Of a DNA stretch of 64,000 nt, positions 63,154-64,000 are shown piece after piece (the stretch's first letter is position 1; each line of letters opens with the position of its first letter). The notes beneath the pieces are model-generated. The model was given only the letters and a program-made list of their open reading frames with translations, was not told the origin of the DNA and ran no database searches. This DNA is from an uncultured Butyricimonas sp. (GTDB lineage Bacteria; Bacteroidota; Bacteroidia; Bacteroidales; Marinifilaceae): NCBI GenBank assembly GCA_944321845.1, contig CALUMT010000008.1, positions 23,274-87,273 of the forward strand, given 5' to 3'. Both the position numbers and the translations under genes were made by a program.

Positions 63154-64000
63154 TGTTTACCTCCTTTCTTCCACCAGTTTAATATCCATACCAGCGAGAA
63201 CTTGGCTTTCAGCGGCCCGAAGTAGTTCGTGCGGCCCGTTTCCTGGTAGACGTAGTGCCCGTCGATGGGCAAGTATTTCTCGTGTTCGGTGTACATGTAG
63301 CCGATGCCGATGTTGGCCTCCATGTGCAGGCTCTTGCAACCCTTAATGGGGAACATGAAGCCGTAGGCCAGTCCCGTCATGAAGTATTCGCCCTTGTATC
63401 CCTGTTTGCCGTTCTCCAGGTCGTAGGCCCCGCCCCCGACGAAGAATCCGGCGTGGTGACCGTGCCACGGCGCCTTGGTCTTGAACCAATAGCGGGCTTC
63501 CGGGCTGATAATCCACAGGTCGTAGTATTTGTTCACTCCCCCGCCGATACGCCACCAGGCCAGTGAACCCTCGAGGTTGAGTGACCATTTGTCATTGAAT
63601 CGGTATTCCATTTCCAGCGTGGGCAACAGCAACAGGTCGTACAGCAGGTTGGTCTTGACGGCCAGGCGTCCCGATTCCGGTTCTGCCACGGGTACGGGTG
63701 TCACGACAGGAGTCTTCTGCTCGGCTTCCTGTCTGGCTTTTTCAGCGGCGGCTCTCTCCGCTGCTTCCCGTTCAGCCGCTTCCCGGGCCGCTCTTTCGGC
63801 TGCTTCTCGGGCTGCCGCTTCTTTGGCCGCTTTCTCGGCTTCGGCTTTCGCTTTGGCTGCCTTTTCCGCCGGGCTGCATCCCGGGGCGTATACCAGTCCT
63901 ACCACGGCTACCACGTCACGCATTCCCTCGAAGGCGGAGGTACGGTTGCCCGTGCGGTAGTAGTCTTCCTTCATCCCGTGGTGGGTGATGAAATAGGATT
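63150..64000 (-). CDS. DUF3575-family protein, 5' end outside the window
   Basis: Partial: the frame is open to the right edge without a stop, and 'SYFITHHG' precedes the internal ATG at 63974, so the true start lies further upstream. The central part is an Ala/Glu/Lys/Arg-rich helix of about 50 residues (repeating EAAERAAREAAE-type units), then 'LAVKTNLLYDLLLLPTLEMEYRFNDKWSL' (in parts) and 'GHHAGFFVGGGAYDLEN', the DUF3575 outer-membrane beta-barrel-like domain with a C-terminal 'LKAKFSLVWILNWW'. DUF3575 proteins head fimbrial operons in Bacteroidales. It may be an outer-membrane component of assembly. Confidence 0.88.
   Translation of the reverse strand, partial: SYFITHHGMKEDYYRTGNRTSAFEGMRDVVAVVGLVYAPGCSPAEKAAKAKAEAEKAAKEAAAREAAERAAREAAEREAAERAAAEKARQEAEQKTPVVTPVPVAEPESGRLAVKTNLLYDLLLLPTLEMEYRFNDKWSLNLEGSLAWWRIGGGVNKYYDLWIISPEARYWFKTKAPWHGHHAGFFVGGGAYDLENGKQGYKGEYFMTGLAYGFMFPIKGCKSLHMEANIGIGYMYTEHEKYLPIDGHYVYQETGRTNYFGPLKAKFSLVWILNWWKKGGKQ

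Overview
The window looks like a chromosomal segment of a gut-type Bacteroidota, order Bacteroidales. The evidence is two SusC/SusD outer-membrane import loci, FecR anti-sigma control, fimbrillin-type lipoproteins, a GldA/F/G transporter, DUF349 and DUF4199 proteins, and promoters of the Bacteroidota form (TTG/TTTG, 18-20 nt, TAnnTTTG or TAnnTTCG). The repeated pairing of SusC/SusD with thioredoxins and a large HExxH protease suggests Odoribacteraceae (Butyricimonas/Odoribacter), but that placement is inference. No complete insertion sequence, prophage, CRISPR array or rRNA was seen.

Layout. 1-2864: tail of a SusC gene, its SusD partner and two lipoproteins, one with a fasciclin-like domain. 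2870-7071: a riboflavin operon, ribD-ribE-ribBA-ribH, behind an FMN riboswitch whose terminator ends five bases before the ribD start. 7137-20579: a second import locus with a divergent ECF sigma factor, FecR anti-sigma, a SusC gene interrupted by a frameshift, SusD, a lipoprotein that looks like a metallohydrolase lacking its HExxH motif, two thioredoxin-fold proteins and a large zinc metalloprotease. 20632-26097 (minus): yidC, pyrG and a DUF349 protein. 26439-29856: a lipid A-type acyltransferase, a glycosyltransferase, and an ECF sigma / small membrane protein / Spy-like cassette. 29924-30177: tRNA-Ser and tRNA-Pro. 30345-36089: radical SAM protein, ProX-like deacylase, an unassigned ACT-like protein, ffh, folD and an SpmA/SpmB-like membrane protein.

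36163-44570 (minus): an M16 protease pair, an FMN-dependent oxidoreductase, a PAP2 phosphatase, an MFS transporter, a glycosyltransferase, a DUF4199 protein, a LysM glucosaminidase and tRNA-Arg. 44730-46135: DUF6913-like protein and dapA. 46132-54101 (minus): gldG-gldF-gldA, a LacI regulator behind a PgpH-like HD phosphohydrolase, fabD and folE. 54180-55795 (minus): XRE regulator, ImmA/IrrE-type protease and PIN-domain protein behind a promoter with a palindromic operator candidate. 55796-56505 has no convincing gene. 56506-64000 (minus): a fimbrial operon running off the right edge, in transcription order a DUF3575 protein (truncated), a DUF5119-like lipoprotein, three fimbrillin-family lipoproteins and a large candidate tip protein.

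The parts most worth a closer look are the sigma/FecR-controlled import locus with a broken SusC, a degenerate metallohydrolase, thiol-disulphide proteins and a protease; the XRE-ImmA-PIN module; and the fimbrial operon.
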